The notes below the pieces were generated by a model. That model did no database searches. It worked only from the letters and a program-made list of their open reading frames with translations, and was not told the origin of the DNA. Positions 1 to 8,713 of a DNA stretch of 43,232 bases are shown here, piece after piece. Source of the stretch: Clostridium sp. CAG:465. GTDB lineage: Bacteria > Bacillota > Clostridia > TANB77 > CAG-465. Made by a program: the position numbers and the translations under genes. How positions within the stretch are numbered: position 1 is the stretch's first letter; the number at the start of each line of letters is the position of its first letter. Location: the NCBI GenBank assembly GCA_000433755.1, contig FR891269.1, positions 61,332 to 104,563 of the forward strand. Direction: 5' to 3'.

Positions 1-25
1 CTTACTAAAATCTATATACAACCAT

Positions 26-924
26 TTACATTCCAGGCATTCCTGTTCTTAGCTGTCCCCTTGTTTGTAGTCCTCCAATTCCATTTATTCCCTCTCTTGT
101 ATTAGACAAGATATTTGCTAAAGGAATATATTTATCTACCGGAGTATACGCTATAGTCTCCGCTACAATCAGTGGATCCATCATATCAATTAAAACTCTT
201 TTAGGTGCACTGGCAAAATTTGCTCCTGCAGATACTATAGCCTCATAATAGCTTTGACAAGCGCCTGCAAATATAACTAAATTATCAAGATTATGTTCAT
301 AACGCCTTGCTTCTAATACACCTTGTACATAATACCTAGAATTTTTATAATTATCTATATTGTATATATCATTTCTTTTTTTCATAAAAGCATCATGTCC
401 AGTAAGTATTAATATATTAGGTCTTATACGCTGCAGTAATGAATATACCTGTTTATATTGTTCATTTTCAGGTATATTATATACATATGCTGTTAAGCCC
501 ATTCTTTTATAATTTTTTTTACATTTTTCAGAATATTCAGAATCTCCGATCAATATGAAGTATAACTCCAGGCTTTTTCAACACTTCTTCTTTTTTATAT
601 ATGTTAGGATTATCGTATGAATTTATTTGATCTCTTATAAAACTATTATAGTTATTATAATTGTTATACCCATTATATTTCTTGTTTATGTTAGTATAAC
701 ATCTACTCATTCTTATATGTCTTGATTCTTCAATTTTTTTCATTCTTTTATCCATTTCATCTTTATTAATATGTTTCAAATCAAACATTGGTGCATCAGC
801 CACAATCCTTACAGTAATTCCGAACTAAATCTACTATTTCATTTCTTATATTAACTACTCTAAACATAATGTCAAAATTATATGATTTTCTTGCAACGAT
901 ATCTCCAACCTTAAACGTTTCCAT
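26..924 (-). CDS. yabG: Sporulation-specific protease YabG, needing two +1 frameshifts
   Basis: YabG is a protease that processes spore coat proteins late in sporulation. The coding region is split over three frames. Residues 1-34 begin METFKVGDIVARKSYNFDI, from an ATG at 924 behind GAGGTG. Residues 35-125 begin GITVRIVADAP, and residues 126-298 begin GDSEYSEKCKKNY and contain the family hallmarks LILTGHDAFMK, FAGACQSYYEA and GANFASAPKR. Both joins occur at an in-frame CGG followed by A (820-822 and 546-548). Dropping the C gives VDLV-GITV and HID-GDSE, which fit the family. The restored protein has 298 residues, close to the roughly 290 of B. subtilis YabG. No other lesion is visible, so recoding is more likely than decay. 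A pseudogene is the alternative. Confidence 0.88.
545..548 (-). other. CGGA +1 recoding site 2 in yabG
   Basis: Read on the minus strand, ATT GAT CGG A GAT TCT GAA. Zero-frame reading gives ...HIDRRF and a TGA two codons after CGG. Skipping the C gives HIDGDSE, continuing into the conserved C-terminal part of YabG. The recoded residue is Gly126. See the CGG finding. Confidence 0.85.
819..822 (-). other. CGGA +1 recoding site 1 in yabG
   Basis: Read on the minus strand, GAT TTA GTT CGG A ATT ACT GTA. In zero frame a TGA follows seven codons after CGG. Skipping the C gives DLVGITVRIVADAP, which matches the expected N-terminal region of YabG. The recoded residue is Gly35. The GTG at 801-803, which looks like a start for the middle segment, has no ribosome binding site and lies inside this restored frame. 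Confidence 0.83.
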
Positions 925-938
925 AAAAAAAACACCTC

Positions 939-952
939 ATACAATATTGTAT
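939..952. promoter_or_regulatory. 14-bp perfect palindrome upstream of yabG
   Basis: ATACAATATTGTAT reads the same on both strands and lies 15 bases before the yabG start, between yabG and the next gene upstream. It could be a regulator site. Function is not known, and short AT-only palindromes arise easily in this composition. Confidence 0.25.
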
Positions 953-981
953 TCCTACAACATGTAAAAAGTGATTTTTTC

Positions 982-1500
982 TTAATGATACATTACGTTA
1001 TTAAGTAATCCATAAGAAAGAGCCATCATTATAACACTTGCCATTAAGACACCTAAAATAATTGCAAGCATTGCTTTCTTTTTATTCATTCCAAGTACAC
1101 TAGCAACTAAAGCACCTGTCCATGCACCAGTTCCAGGAAGTGGAATTCCAACAAATAGAACTAAAGCTATAAATTCTCCCTTTTCAAATTTACTTTTATT
1201 TTTTTCTGCTTTTTTTTCTAGTTTTTCTACTACTCCTCTAAATAATTTTGTTTTTTTCATCCAATTAAATATTGGAGTTAAAAACATAAGAATAAAAGGA
1301 ATTGGTAATAAATTTGCAACAATTGCAATCGGATAGGCAATAAAAGGACTTAAGTTTAATGCTCCAGCAGCAAGTAATCCTCCTCTTAATTCAAGTATTG
1401 GAAGCAAAGAAACAACAAAAACTATAATTTCTTTTCCCAAAGGTGTACTTGCAAATCCACCAAACATACCTAATATTCCATCTACTAATCCTTGAGCCAT
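982..1500 (-). CDS. Small multi-drug export family membrane protein (COG2426 type)
   Basis: A 172-residue integral membrane protein of the Sm_multidrug_ex (COG2426) family. Visible hallmarks are the N-terminal segment VVSLLPILELRGGL, the second helix region YPIAIVANLLPIPFIL, a charged Lys/Glu-rich middle (about residues 78-105), and FVGIPLPGTGAWTGAL, typical of the family. Four to five hydrophobic helices are seen. The start is the ATG at 1500, because AAAAGGAGAG precedes it at good spacing; the TTG 18 bases upstream overlaps that ribosome binding site. The family name comes from an early annotation and the substrate is not established. Confidence 0.8.
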   Translation of the reverse strand: MAQGLVDGILGMFGGFASTPLGKEIIVFVVSLLPILELRGGLLAAGALNLSPFIAYPIAIVANLLPIPFILMFLTPIFNWMKKTKLFRGVVEKLEKKAEKNKSKFEKGEFIALVLFVGIPLPGTGAWTGALVASVLGMNKKKAMLAIILGVLMASVIMMALSYGLLNNVMYH

Positions 1501-1552
1501 ATTTTCTCTCCTTTTCAACCATGTAATATTATATTTAAAATATCTAAAAAAA

Positions 1553-2206
1553 TCAATACATTTTAATATTTTTATCTATTATTTTACTAATATGTATATT
1601 TTTTATACTTGCACTATCTACTGTAACTCCTTCACCCATATTTGGATGACTATGAGAATATATTAAATCAACTATAAATAATGACACTAGTACTACACAA
1701 ATTGGAATTATAATATAATTTGATATTTTGCCGAAAATTTTACTTAGTTTTGGTGCTAAAAGATAAACCACAGCACAACCACCTATGCCAAATACTATTG
1801 CACCTTCTAAGCATACTCTTCCATTTATATTCACCAAATAATTACTATAATCCCACCATCTTACTCCTCTTGTTACTTCTAAGTACCAACTAGTAAAATA
1901 TTCAATAATTGTACAAAGAACTGTCATTGAAAAGAAAGTGATAACTGGTTTTTTAAATACTTTTCTAAGTAATAGTAAAATAAGTACGCCTCCACTACCA
2001 TATATTGGAAGCCATGGTCCAAATAATACTCCCCTATTCACTAATTTACCAGTTTGGACAAGTACTAGACACACTTCCCAGATCCATCCAATGAATGAAA
2101 ATACAAAAAAGAATAAAATATAATCTGTAATTTTATACCATTTTCCATAATCATTTTGTGGGTTAGATAGCTTTTCTTTTGTACTTTTTATTCTATCTTT
2201 TATCAT
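1553..2206 (-). CDS. Putative ABC-transporter-permease-like membrane protein (CmpB family)
   Basis: A 217-residue polytopic membrane protein with the CmpB/COG4905 signature: a first helix followed by FIGWIWEVCL, then LVNRGVLFGPWLPIYG and a central YFTSWYLE. About five to six hydrophobic helices are seen. Despite the family name no ATPase partner lies next to it, so a transport role is unproven. The next gene (DUF975 type) ends one base upstream, so the two are probably cotranscribed. Confidence 0.78.
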   Translation of the reverse strand: MIKDRIKSTKEKLSNPQNDYGKWYKITDYILFFFVFSFIGWIWEVCLVLVQTGKLVNRGVLFGPWLPIYGSGGVLILLLLRKVFKKPVITFFSMTVLCTIIEYFTSWYLEVTRGVRWWDYSNYLVNINGRVCLEGAIVFGIGGCAVVYLLAPKLSKIFGKISNYIIIPICVVLVSLFIVDLIYSHSHPNMGEGVTVDSASIKNIHISKIIDKNIKMY

Positions 2207-2207
2207 A

Positions 2208-3092
2208 TTATTCTTCCTCCTCTTCTATCTTTGAGGAAACATTAAGTTCATCTTCTTTTACGATTTCACTATTTATAGCTTCTTCTTTTAATGTTGTATA
2301 TAACCTTGCAAAACTTGCTGAGTTATATGCATTAGCATAAAATATTCCAACAATACCAAATGTTAAACTTGAAAGTATATTCCATAATATAAAGGAAAGT
2401 TCAAATATGAAAGTTTTCCATTTTTGACCTTTCATCATCTGTTTACTAATCTCAAAAGCTCTTTTTCTTTTTATATTTGGATTATCAGCTATAATATATG
2501 GTATCATATAATATTCATAACTTTTAATAATTCCAGGAACTATTAATAAAATACTCCATAAAAAGATAGATATTTCTTTAACAAGCATTACAAAAACAGC
2601 ATTTAAGTAACCTTTTTCTTTAAAAATAGTTAAAAGTTCTAATATACTAACTTTTTCCTTCTGATTCTTTATAAAAAATCTCTTTGAACCAACAGATACT
2701 GGTAATCCTATAAATATTATAAATAATATTGTTACAATAGCAGCAAGCCAGAAGAATCCTCCTGAAAATATTTTTAAAATCCAATTAAAATGGCTAGTAT
2801 ATACTGACAATGTATCTGCAGCAATTTTTTGAGTATTACTTAATTTATCATTTAAACTTTCTTTATAATCTGTTATATCTATACTCTTTAAGAAAATTTC
2901 ATCTTTTTCTTCTATAGCCTTTCTAATTATTGTATAATTATCAACGTTATCTGATGTTTGATGAATTATTCCGACTGAATCAGCATATTGTATTCCTAAA
3001 AATGCAAGTATAAAACATATACCTATTGCAGCCCAATAATTCTTTCTTAAATCAGATTTAGCCTGTTTTTTTAACTCTTTTCTTACCCACAT
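2208..3092 (-). CDS. DUF975 family membrane protein
   Basis: A 294-residue membrane protein. It opens with MWVRKELKKQAKSDLRKNYW, the typical DUF975 N-terminus in which a basic amphipathic helix precedes the first membrane segment. Later segments include the glycine/proline helix FIIFIGLPVSVG and a C-terminal region with FGIVGIFYANAYNSA. The C-terminus is very acidic (KIEEEEE). The start is the ATG at 3092, set by GGAGGGAAAGAT just before it; an in-frame ATG 72 bases upstream overlaps the promoter. The function of the family is not known. Confidence 0.78.
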   Translation of the reverse strand: MWVRKELKKQAKSDLRKNYWAAIGICFILAFLGIQYADSVGIIHQTSDNVDNYTIIRKAIEEKDEIFLKSIDITDYKESLNDKLSNTQKIAADTLSVYTSHFNWILKIFSGGFFWLAAIVTILFIIFIGLPVSVGSKRFFIKNQKEKVSILELLTIFKEKGYLNAVFVMLVKEISIFLWSILLIVPGIIKSYEYYMIPYIIADNPNIKRKRAFEISKQMMKGQKWKTFIFELSFILWNILSSLTFGIVGIFYANAYNSASFARLYTTLKEEAINSEIVKEDELNVSSKIEEEEE

Positions 3093-3135
3093 ATCTTTCC
3101 CTCCACAAATTAAAACAAAATGTGACATTTTTCTT

Positions 3136-3164
3136 ATTATAGCATAAAAATTTAGGCTATTCAA
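3136..3164 (-). promoter_or_regulatory. SigA-type promoter for the 3092-1553 gene pair
   Basis: On the minus strand, TTGAAT (3164-3159), a 17-base spacer and a perfect TATAAT (3141-3136). It lies 44 bases upstream of the start at 3092. Confidence 0.65.
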
Positions 3165-3295
3165 CCTGATACAATATAATATTTTATATTTTTATGCGCA
3201 TAATAACACCAGCAGTGTTTTAATTAACATTTACTGATTGTTTAAATATACAATGTTTTGTTATATCATATATACATAGGTTTTAAGGTGATTAA

Positions 3296-3622
3296 ATGAA
3301 GAAGAATGAAGCAGGAATAATAGATCAAAAAGCTTTTGGAAAGAAAATAAAAGATGCTAGGAAAGCAATTAAACTTACACAATTTGAATTAGCCGAAAAA
3401 ATAAATGTATCACAGAATTTCTTAGGTGATATTGAAAGAGGAATTAAACTTCCAAGTGTTCCAAAATTAATTGTACTTTCAAATGTACTAAATTTAAGTT
3501 TAGATAGTATGTTTTCGGCTTCATTGAATAGTTTAATTGAAGAGCCAAAAGAAATATACTTTACAGATAAACAGCTTTCAGTGATGTCAAAAATAATCAA
3601 CATGGTAAATGATAATTTCTAA
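3296..3622 (+). CDS. XRE-family transcriptional regulator
   Basis: A 108-residue protein with an N-terminal Cro/C1-type helix-turn-helix at about residues 14-70 (GKKIKDARKAIKLTQFELAE, then SQNFLGDIERGIKLPS). The C-terminal 35 residues have no recognisable domain. The start follows AAGGTG at good spacing. It stands alone, transcribed convergently toward tatD and divergently from the DUF975 gene. Its target is unknown; the AT-rich 200 bases upstream are a reasonable place to look for its own operator. Confidence 0.8.
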   Translation: MKKNEAGIIDQKAFGKKIKDARKAIKLTQFELAEKINVSQNFLGDIERGIKLPSVPKLIVLSNVLNLSLDSMFSASLNSLIEEPKEIYFTDKQLSVMSKIINMVNDNF

Positions 3623-3632
3623 TTAGTGTAAT

Positions 3633-3664
3633 AAATCCCAGACTATATCTTTAGTCTGGGATTT
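3633..3664. terminator. Bidirectional terminator overlapping the tatD stop codon
   Basis: A 13-bp perfect stem AAATCCCAGACTA / TAGTCTGGGATTT with a 6-base loop. It is flanked by T-rich sequence downstream and A-rich sequence upstream, so it can serve both the XRE gene (plus) and tatD (minus). The last codons of tatD (IPD-stop) lie within the stem. Confidence 0.85.
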
Positions 3665-4424
3665 TATAAAATTTTAATGCATTGTTATACACATTTTCCA
3701 CAATCAATTCTTCATTTACATTTTTATATTCAGCAAGCTTTTTACAAATATATTTTAGATTTGTTGAATTATTTATAGTTCCTCTAAGTGGAACAGGTGG
3801 AAGATACGGTGCATCTGTTTCTACAACAATTTGTTCTAAAGGAATCTTTTTTAAATAATCTCCAAAACTAGCTGCTCTTTTATATGTAATATTTCCACCA
3901 AATGCAACGGTATACCCCCTCTCCAACACTAATCTTACTAGGTCATCTGTTGGATTAAAACAATGTAGTAATACTCCATATTCTGCTTTTTTCTCATTCT
4001 TTAAAATTTTATAAGTTTCTAAAGAAGCATCCCTTGTATGCACCAGTATTGGAAGTTTAAGAGTATTTGCAAGTTCAATTTGCTCTATAAAACAATTTAT
4101 TTGTTCAACTTTGTCTTCTTTGCTGAAATGATAGTCAAGTCCTATTTCACCTATTGCAACAATTTTTTTATTATCTTCATTCTTATACATATCATATAAA
4201 TCTTGAACTTTATCTCCTTTAGCATTATATGGATGTATACCAATAGACGAATATATGAAATCATGTGTATTTGCAAGTTTTATACACTCTAATGATTCCA
4301 TTACACTTGCTCCTACATTTACTATATATTCTACATTTTCAGCTTTACATTTATTTAATATTTCTTCTCTATTTTCATCAAATGCTTTATCGTTATAATG
4401 TGCATGAGTATCAAAATATTTCAT
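3651..4424 (-). CDS. tatD: TatD family metal-dependent hydrolase (DNase)
   Basis: A 257-residue TIM-barrel amidohydrolase, full length for the family. Metal ligands are visible in order: FDTHAHYN at the N-terminus, SIGIHPYNA, AIGEIGLDYHF, LPILVHTRDAS, LLHCFN and VETDAPYLPP near the C-terminus. TatD proteins act as DNases or deoxyribonuclease-like hydrolases in DNA repair and quality control. It lies 13 bases after the histidine kinase gene and probably forms an operon with it and the response regulator. Confidence 0.92.
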   Translation of the reverse strand: MKYFDTHAHYNDKAFDENREEILNKCKAENVEYIVNVGASVMESLECIKLANTHDFIYSSIGIHPYNAKGDKVQDLYDMYKNEDNKKIVAIGEIGLDYHFSKEDKVEQINCFIEQIELANTLKLPILVHTRDASLETYKILKNEKKAEYGVLLHCFNPTDDLVRLVLERGYTVAFGGNITYKRAASFGDYLKKIPLEQIVVETDAPYLPPVPLRGTINNSTNLKYICKKLAEYKNVNEELIVENVYNNALKFYKIPD

Positions 4425-4437
4425 AAAATATTCTCCT

Positions 4438-5829
4438 TTATTTTTTTGTATCTATTTTTGTTGGTAACGTAACTATTACCTCTGTTCCTTTATTAACTTC
4501 ACTACGTATATCAATAGTACCATTATTTCCTTCAATCATCTCTTTTACAATTGAAAGACCTAATCCTGTTCCGCCAGCTTTTCTACTTCTTGCCTTATCT
4601 ACTCTATAAAATCTTTCAAATATTCTGTCTAAGTCTTTAGCTGGTATTCCTATTCCATTATCAACAACCTTAAAATATGCATTAGAATTTACTGAGCCAA
4701 CATAAACAGTAATAATCCCTCCATCTGGTGTATATTTTATACTATTACTTACAATATTTATAATTACACGTTCAATTGCATCTCTATCTGCATATACTTG
4801 AGCTGGTTTATTACTCACAATACATTCCAATTTATGTTTCTTTTGTTCAGCTTGAAATCTCATTTTTTCACATACACCTAAAGCTAATTCATCAAGAGAA
4901 AACATCATTTTTTTCCAACTAACTTTTTTATAATCAAATCTTGATAACTGAAGTAAATCTGATACTAATCTTCCCATTCTATTTGCTTCTTGATTAATAA
5001 CTTTAGAAAATCTTTTTATTTCTTCATAAGTAAGATCTCCATTCATTATAGTTTCAGAGTACCCTTTTATAGATGTAAGAGGAGTTTTTAACTCATGTGA
5101 AACATTCGAAACGAATTCTTTTCTAAGATTATCCAGTTTTACATTTTCTGTTATATTTCTTACCATCATTATAACTCCCATAGGAGTTAAGTTATCACTA
5201 AAGAATGGAACAAAAACAATATTTAATGAATTTCCTCCAACTGTCGTCTTAGCTTCTATTGTCTTGTAATTAGGCAAGTACATTACTTTATCAAAATCAA
5301 GATTTATTTTTAATCTCTTTACTATTTTTTCAAATGTATCATCAGTAGAGCTTAAAGCTAAAAGTCTCATTGCTGATTTATTTATATGTATAACTTGCCT
5401 TGACACATTAAAGGCAACCACTCCATCAGCCATGTGTTCAAGTATTATTTCTGTTTTACTTTGTTGTCCTGTAAGATCAAAGCTATTTTTTTGTATTATT
5501 TGAAACATGTCCATATAAGCATTAGTAAAATCTTTTATTTCCTTAAGATTTCCATATTCATCTAAATGCCTTGGTTCACTTACTTTACCACTTGCTACAA
5601 GTCTCATATTTTTTTCAATTTTTTTTAGTGGTAAAGTTATCATTTTTATTGTAATACTATTTAAAATTAATGTTATAATTATAAACCCAATTAAAATTAA
5701 AACATTTTTTAATGAGAATAAATTATTTACATCAATAACTTTCCCACATAAAAGTATAGTAGTTATATATACTATAACTACCAATACTATATTTATTAAT
5801 TTGATGTTTAAATTTATAGAACCTTTCAT
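4438..5829 (-). CDS. Membrane sensor histidine kinase (WalK/PhoR type)
   Basis: A 463-residue sensor kinase. Two membrane helices (about residues 9-28 and 40-62) are separated by only about a dozen residues, so there is almost no extracellular sensor. Then come a HAMP-like linker (LPLKKIEKNMRLVASGKVSE), a PAS-like domain (about 125-215), the phospho-acceptor motif FVSNVSHELKTPLTSIKGYS, an N box (IINIVSNSIKYTPDGG), and G boxes VDNGIGIPAKD and GGTGLGLSIVKEMIE. It sits 20 bases after its response regulator. The short external loop fits sensing within or near the membrane. Whether it is the WalK or the PhoR orthologue cannot be settled here. Confidence 0.9.
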   Translation of the reverse strand: MKGSINLNIKLINIVLVVIVYITTILLCGKVIDVNNLFSLKNVLILIGFIIITLILNSITIKMITLPLKKIEKNMRLVASGKVSEPRHLDEYGNLKEIKDFTNAYMDMFQIIQKNSFDLTGQQSKTEIILEHMADGVVAFNVSRQVIHINKSAMRLLALSSTDDTFEKIVKRLKINLDFDKVMYLPNYKTIEAKTTVGGNSLNIVFVPFFSDNLTPMGVIMMVRNITENVKLDNLRKEFVSNVSHELKTPLTSIKGYSETIMNGDLTYEEIKRFSKVINQEANRMGRLVSDLLQLSRFDYKKVSWKKMMFSLDELALGVCEKMRFQAEQKKHKLECIVSNKPAQVYADRDAIERVIINIVSNSIKYTPDGGIITVYVGSVNSNAYFKVVDNGIGIPAKDLDRIFERFYRVDKARSRKAGGTGLGLSIVKEMIEGNNGTIDIRSEVNKGTEVIVTLPTKIDTKK

Positions 5830-5849
5830 AAAACATCTCCCATAAACAA

Positions 5850-6551
5850 TTAATTAGAAACGTAATATCCCATTCCCCTTTTTGTTTGAACATATTGTGG
5901 ATCAGCTGTACTTTTTTCTATTTTTTCTCTTAAACGTCTAACTGTTACATCCACAGTTCTTGCGTCTCCATAAAAGTCATAACCCCAAACACCTCTTAAA
6001 ATTTGTTCTCTAGTAAAAACTTGATTTGGAGCAGAAGAAAGCATTTTTAAAAGCTCAAATTCCTTTATAGTAAGATCAATAGTCTTATCACCAATAATTG
6101 CTATATACCTTTCAGGATCAATTATCATATCCTTTATTTTTATTTTGTTTTTTGAAGATTTCTTTTCTTCTTCATCCTCAGGTAAGACATGTTTTCTAAG
6201 ATTTGCTTTTACTCTAGCAATTACTTCTCTTATACTAAAAGGTTTTGTCATATAGTCATCAGCACCTAATTCTAATCCTATTATTTTATCTACAACTTCT
6301 TCTTTAGCTGTAAGCATTATAATAGGGCAAGTTAAATGTTTTCTTATTTCCTTACAAACATTAAATCCATCTATTTTTGGGAGCATTAAATCTAAAAGGA
6401 TAAGATCTGGTTTCACAGATAAAGCAACATTTATTGCTTGTTCACCGTCATAAGCTACTGTTGTAGCAAACCCTTCTTTTTCTAAATTAAATTTTAATAT
6501 ATCTACTATTGGTCTTTCATCATCAACGATTAAAATTCTCTTATCATTCAT
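5850..6551 (-). CDS. OmpR/PhoB-family response regulator (WalR/PhoP type)
   Basis: A 233-residue response regulator. The receiver domain has the acidic pair VDDE, the phospho-acceptor Asp in PDLILLDLMLP, the Thr in IIMLTAKEE and the Lys in MTKPFS. A charged linker (about 125-140) leads to a winged-helix DNA-binding domain with FTREQILRGVWGYDFYGDAR and TVDVTVRRLREKIE. It closely resembles WalR, the regulator of cell-wall genes in Firmicutes, but PhoP-like function is possible. The start is the ATG at 6551, spaced properly from GGGGTG; the GTG at 6560 lies inside that site. Confidence 0.9.
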   Translation of the reverse strand: MNDKRILIVDDERPIVDILKFNLEKEGFATTVAYDGEQAINVALSVKPDLILLDLMLPKIDGFNVCKEIRKHLTCPIIMLTAKEEVVDKIIGLELGADDYMTKPFSIREVIARVKANLRKHVLPEDEEEKKSSKNKIKIKDMIIDPERYIAIIGDKTIDLTIKEFELLKMLSSAPNQVFTREQILRGVWGYDFYGDARTVDVTVRRLREKIEKSTADPQYVQTKRGMGYYVSN

Positions 6552-6581
6552 ATATTTCACCCCATAATCCGAACTGCATTA

Positions 6582-6610
6582 ATTATATCATGTTGAAAAA
6601 AATATTTCTA
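6582..6610 (-). promoter_or_regulatory. Possible promoter for the two-component operon
   Basis: On the minus strand, TAGAAA (weak -35), a 17-base spacer and a perfect TATAAT at 6587-6582, about 30 bases before the response regulator start. The -35 is poor, so an activator may be needed or this is a chance match. Confidence 0.4.
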
Positions 6611-6799
6611 CATTTTAATGAAATATTTTTAATTTTTTTGTCATTTTTTTGTAACCTTGTAATATTTTTGTTATATGCATGAAAAAAGAATTAGAGAAAT
6701 TAAACTACTACTTCATTTTAAAATCTTTTATGATAAATATTTTTAAATTATTTTTAACCAAAAAATGTTACACTAGTAATATTTAGTGTAAACTTTTTA

Positions 6800-7567
6800 T
6801 TATACATATATTATCTGATTTATTTTCTTCTTAGATATGTTATTAAAATTATCAATAAAGTTGTCATCTCTTTTAGTAAGCGCAAGAAATAATTTATCAT
6901 TTTTATCTTCTAAATTTATATCTTTAATTTTTCTTTTTAAATTATTTATTATCCCTTTACTTCCATCTATTACTTTTACATTGGGAAATAATCTCTCAAA
7001 ATTTTCTTTAAAAAGTGGAAAATGTGTACAACCTAAAACAATATGACTAAATTTGTTTAAATCATATTTACTTAATTTCTCTAGTATATATTTATCTACT
7101 CTTTCATCATGTATATTATTTTCAGCAAATTCAACTAATTTATCTAAAGGTAATAACTCAACTATATCATTTATGTGTAAATTAGTTATTAAATTTTTCA
7201 GCTTTTCTTCTTTTAATGTTATTGTTGTCGCAGTTACTAAAATATTTTTTCTTTCCTTATCATCTGCTGCTACCTTAACTGCCGGCTCAGTTCCTATAAA
7301 ACAAATATTTTGATATTTTTTCCTTAATTCTTTTATGCAAAGAGCCGTTGCAGTGTTACAAGCAATAACTATTATTTTACAACCATTTTTTACTAAAAAT
7401 TCAATATTTTGGAATACATATTTTTTTACTTCATTTTTATCTTTTATTCCATATGGAGTATTTTTGTTATCAGCTAAATAAACATATTCTGCTTTTATAT
7501 TTTCCTTTAAAGCCTCATTTAAAACAGTTATTCCTCCAAGTCCAGAGTCAAAAAATCCAATTTTCAT
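6800..7567 (-). CDS. murI: Glutamate racemase
   Basis: A 255-residue glutamate racemase, which interconverts L- and D-glutamate to supply D-Glu for peptidoglycan. Both catalytic cysteines are present: the N-terminal one in IVIACNTATAL and the second in IVLGCTHFPLF. The N-terminal FFDSGLGGITVL and NTPYG motifs are also intact. The start is the ATG at 7567 behind GGAAAAAA; upstream in-frame ATGs have no ribosome binding site. It is a single-gene unit between recR and the two-component operon. Confidence 0.93.
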   Translation of the reverse strand: MKIGFFDSGLGGITVLNEALKENIKAEYVYLADNKNTPYGIKDKNEVKKYVFQNIEFLVKNGCKIIVIACNTATALCIKELRKKYQNICFIGTEPAVKVAADDKERKNILVTATTITLKEEKLKNLITNLHINDIVELLPLDKLVEFAENNIHDERVDKYILEKLSKYDLNKFSHIVLGCTHFPLFKENFERLFPNVKVIDGSKGIINNLKRKIKDINLEDKNDKLFLALTKRDDNFIDNFNNISKKKINQIIYV

Positions 7568-7620
7568 ATTTTTTCCTTTCATTTGCATATTTTACTTTTT
7601 TTTGCCAATAATATTTATAT

Positions 7621-7636
7621 AACTATGTTCATAGTT
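7621..7636. promoter_or_regulatory. Inverted repeat upstream of murI
   Basis: AACTATG-TT-CATAGTT is a perfect 7-bp inverted repeat about 55 bases before the murI start, next to a TATAAT on the minus strand (7649-7644). The position fits an operator at the start of the murI transcript. No regulator can be named. Confidence 0.3.
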
Positions 7637-7693
7637 TAAATATATTATACTATATTTAATCTACTATACTATAACAATATAAAGTATAGTGAA

Positions 7694-7718
7694 AATAGGT
7701 GGCTTTTTGCCACCTATT
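7694..7718 (-). terminator. Rho-independent terminator of the recR operon
   Basis: A 10-bp perfect stem (AATAGGTGGC / GCCACCTATT) with a 5-base loop directly after the recR stop. On the minus strand it is followed by TTTTC. T-rich sequence on the other side lets it act in both directions. Confidence 0.8.
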
Positions 7719-7723
7719 TATTT

Positions 7724-8317
7724 TTACATTTGTGTCCTACCCTCTAAAGCTTTTATTAATGTGATCTCATCTGTATATTCAAGATCTCCTCCAACAGGTA
7801 TTCCATGCGCAATTCTTGTTACTTTTATTCCAAGAGGTTTTATAAGTCTTGATATATACATAGCTGTCGCTTCTCCTTCAACTGTAGGATTTGTTGCAAG
7901 AATTACTTCTTTTATACTATCATCTTTTAATCTCTCAAGTAATTCTTTAATCTTGATATCTCCAGCAGATATGTTATTCATAGGTGATATTGATCCATGA
8001 AGTACATGATATTTTCCTTTATATTCATGTGTCTTTTCCATAGCTATAACATCTTTTACATTTTCTACAACACAAATAGTTGATTCATCTCTTTTTGAAT
8101 TTGAGCATATATCACAAGGATCCTTTTCAGTTAAATTATAACAAATTGAACAAAACTTAACATTCTTTTTTGCTTTTACTAAAATTTCAGAAAATTCTTT
8201 AGCAACGTTTTCATCTGATTCTAATATATAAAAAGCTAATCTTACTGCTGTTTTATGCCCAATTCCAGGTAATTTTTCAAACTGATTTATTAATTTATTA
8301 ACTGTTTCCGAATACAT
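7724..8317 (-). CDS. recR: Recombination mediator protein RecR
   Basis: A 197-residue RecR, full length. It works with RecF and RecO to load RecA at DNA gaps. It has the helix-hairpin-helix segment LPGIGHKTAVRLAFY, a four-cysteine zinc finger (FCSICYNLTEKDPCDIC), a Toprim domain beginning ICVVENVKDVIAME, and a C-terminal GGDLEYTDEITL. It lies 9 bases after ybaB and below dnaX, the usual Firmicutes order. Confidence 0.95.
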   Translation of the reverse strand: MYSETVNKLINQFEKLPGIGHKTAVRLAFYILESDENVAKEFSEILVKAKKNVKFCSICYNLTEKDPCDICSNSKRDESTICVVENVKDVIAMEKTHEYKGKYHVLHGSISPMNNISAGDIKIKELLERLKDDSIKEVILATNPTVEGEATAMYISRLIKPLGIKVTRIAHGIPVGGDLEYTDEITLIKALEGRTQM

Positions 8318-8326
8318 ATTAATTCC

Positions 8327-8656
8327 TTAGAAAAGTCCTGGTATATTAAGAGATCCTAGTTCAGATTGCATCATTGAATCAGCTTTATTTAACGCTTCAT
8401 TTACAGCTGTAAGTACCAAGTCTTGTAACATCTCAACATCATCAGGATCTACTACTTCTTTTTTTATCACAATCTCTTTTATTTTTTTATCTCCTGTTGC
8501 TTTAACAACAACAGCACCACCACCAGCAGAAGTTTCAATTTCTTTTTTAGCAACTTCTTCTTGTTTTTCTTGCATATCTTTCTGCATTTTTTGTGCTTGT
8601 TTTATCATATTTTGCATATTTCCCATTCCTCCTGGGAATCCACCAAATTTTGCCAT
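8327..8656 (-). CDS. ybaB: YbaB/EbfC nucleoid-associated protein
   Basis: A 109-residue DNA-binding protein of the YbaB/EbfC family. The Met/Gln-rich first helix (MGNMQNMIKQAQKMQKDM) is followed by the conserved core with SAGGGAVVVKATGDKKI, VDPDDVEMLQDLVLTAVNEA and a C-terminus ending NIPGLF. It forms dimers that bind DNA. It is cotranscribed with recR and probably has its own promoter inside the end of dnaX. Confidence 0.93.
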   Translation of the reverse strand: MAKFGGFPGGMGNMQNMIKQAQKMQKDMQEKQEEVAKKEIETSAGGGAVVVKATGDKKIKEIVIKKEVVDPDDVEMLQDLVLTAVNEALNKADSMMQSELGSLNIPGLF

Positions 8657-8684
8657 TTATATCATCCTTTCTCTAACTTTATAC

Positions 8685-8713
8685 ATTATAATATATTAAT
8701 TTTAGTTTTTCAA
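8685..8713 (-). promoter_or_regulatory. SigA-type promoter for ybaB-recR
   Basis: On the minus strand, TTGAAA (8713-8708), a 17-base spacer and TATAAT (8690-8685). The -35 overlaps the dnaX stop codon. The start of ybaB is 29 bases further on. Confidence 0.6.

Noticed and set aside
537..803. Middle yabG segment as a separate gene starting at the GTG at 803
   Set aside because: It has no ribosome binding site and joins seamlessly to the flanking YabG segments when the two C bases are skipped.
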